Shown one piece after another: positions 63,189-64,000 of a stretch of DNA of 64,000 nucleotides; within the stretch, counting starts at the first letter, position 1; each line of letters opens with the position of its first letter. Made by a program: the position numbers and the translations under genes. The notes beneath the pieces were generated by a model. It did not search any database. It was given only the letters and a program-made list of their open reading frames with translations, and was not told where the DNA came from. This DNA comes from Catonia carolina (Eukaryota; Arthropoda; Insecta; Hemiptera; Achilidae), in contig JAQMRL010000021.1 of the NCBI GenBank assembly GCA_035578175.1, forward strand, positions 3,296,323-3,360,322. Reading direction: 5' to 3'.

Positions 63189-63597
63189 ATGTATCGAACC
63201 TTAGACAATCTGATTTGCTGTCTAAGAGTCAACCGATGGATTACTTAATTGGTTATTAACAAACATGAAAGTACTAGATAGGAAATTATGTTATTAAGTT
63301 GAAACGTAAAGTAAAATAGCGGCGTAGGAAAGTTCATTTAAGATAAAGTTGAAGTCATCTATTGTAATAGGTTGAACAAGGTTTCTTACAAAACTTCTAT
63401 TAAGAAACTACAAGAGTAATAAACGTTACTACCTTAACTACTTTTAACAAAATAACAGCACATTATATCTTAATTTACCTTAAATTAGAGTAGTACACCA
63501 CAAAAATGTTAACATTTTTTACAAGAGTATAAAATAAACTTAATTAGAACTTTTTATTATATTAAGTTGAATGAAAATTTAGGGATATCTTATATAA
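63189..63597. other. Unique AT-rich sequence
   Basis: No gene was recognised. Confidence 0.4.
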
Positions 63598-63601
63598 AAA
63601 A

Positions 63602-63856
63602 TCTGATGTAAAACATTCACACGATTTTCTCATCCCAATCTAATAATACAGCAAAAAACCTAAATTTAATCATTAGTAAACTATGTAAAATTATAAACAA
63701 CCGGATTTTAATCATGAGTGAATGACGCAAAATGAAAATCTACCTAGATGTTAAACTTAAAAAAATAGAAAATTAGTAATTACCTCTAAACTAGCCTCTG
63801 TAGAGAAAAATACTCATTGTAAAAGTAGTAATTTTTAAAATTTTCTATAACTATCA
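63602..63856 (+). mobile_element. Diverged H1 5' part
   Basis: TCTGATGTAAAACATTCACA to ATTTTCTATAACTATC. It resembles the old copy at 13040 more than the young copies. An R400 follows directly. Confidence 0.68.
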
Positions 63857-64000
63857 TTCTGGCCATAACAGACAGGTGGAGGGTCAAATTATTTACATTC
63901 AATCTGTTCGTTGCAGGGCTAATATAAATAGTTCTGTTTCTTATCACATGGTCAGCCAATGAAATGACCGAATCGTTTAAAAATAAAAGAGGTAGATGTG
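63857..64000 (+). mobile_element. R400, cut by the window end
   Basis: CTGGCCATAACAGACAGGTG to AAAAGAGGTAGATGTG. The 3' part lies outside the window. Confidence 0.85.

Noticed and set aside
62999..63232. Leu/Ser-rich frame on the minus strand
   Set aside because: It is a translation of the (GAA/GGA)n purine tract.
1..64000. CRISPR array, operon, toxin-antitoxin or phage-defence system
   Set aside because: The sequence is eukaryotic. The direct repeats are dispersed transposons and microsatellites, not regularly spaced arrays.
1..64000. Spliced host protein-coding gene
   Set aside because: I looked for long frames, conserved domains and plausible splice-bounded exons and saw none outside transposons. 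A gene with short exons could still be missed without transcript data.

Overview
This window looks like repeat-dense, AT-rich nuclear DNA from an arthropod, most likely an insect. The evidence is the repeat content (BEL/Pao, mariner, Jockey-type and other LINEs, tRNA-derived SINEs) and a complete insect-type 5S rRNA sequence. I cannot name the species from sequence alone. I found no host protein-coding gene. Every long reading frame I could interpret belongs to a transposable element, and most short frames are by-products of (CA)n tracts or repeats.

Main repeat families. (1) H1: about 25 full or partial copies of a ~0.93-1.0 kb non-coding element. It starts TCTGGTGTGAAACACTCACA and ends in a small hairpin followed by GGCAAGAGAAAGT. 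It has a 12-13 bp subterminal inverted repeat and a (CA)n microsatellite near the 3' end. This architecture resembles Helentron-associated elements (HINE/DINE-1 type). (2) R400: about 13 copies of a ~400 bp retroposon starting (C)TGCCCATAAC, ending in (AAC)n and flanked by 9-12 bp target-site duplications (TSDs). (3) Several tRNA-derived SINE families, here called T1, T1b, T2 and T3, with box A and box B sequences and 11-13 bp TSDs.

Layout. 0-2.5 kb: a LINE nested in a SINE, then R400 and H1. 3.1-9.4 kb: a complete BEL/Pao LTR retrotransposon on the minus strand, with LTRs that differ by one base but three coding breaks. 9.4-27 kb: mostly H1, R400, SINEs, hairpins and LINE remnants. 27.6-28.4 kb: a deleted mariner inserted into a SINE. 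31.9-32.8 and 61.8-62.7 kb: two copies of a rearranged mariner whose two ends are both the 3' end. 36.66-39.19 kb: a large foldback palindrome whose arms carry an R400 and a deleted mariner-like element. 39.55-40.89 kb: a structurally intact IS630/Tc1/mariner-type transposon. 40.9-42.6 and 54.1-57.4 kb: local duplications in which one copy has a SINE and another shows the empty site. 50.9-51.4 kb: a 5S rRNA sequence fused to R400, inserted as one unit. 51.7-53.1 kb: a Jockey-type LINE inside H1. 57.6-58.4 kb: a long-inverted-repeat MITE. 59.1-61.7 kb: a LINE inserted antisense into a relative of its own family. 63.0-63.2 kb: a long purine tract.

The genes here do not form a pathway. The window is a layered record of transposition, and nested insertions with exact TSDs allow many events to be put in order. 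The best candidates for something new are the H1 family, the 5S-R400 chimera, the double-3'-ended mariner and the 36.7-39.2 kb foldback.
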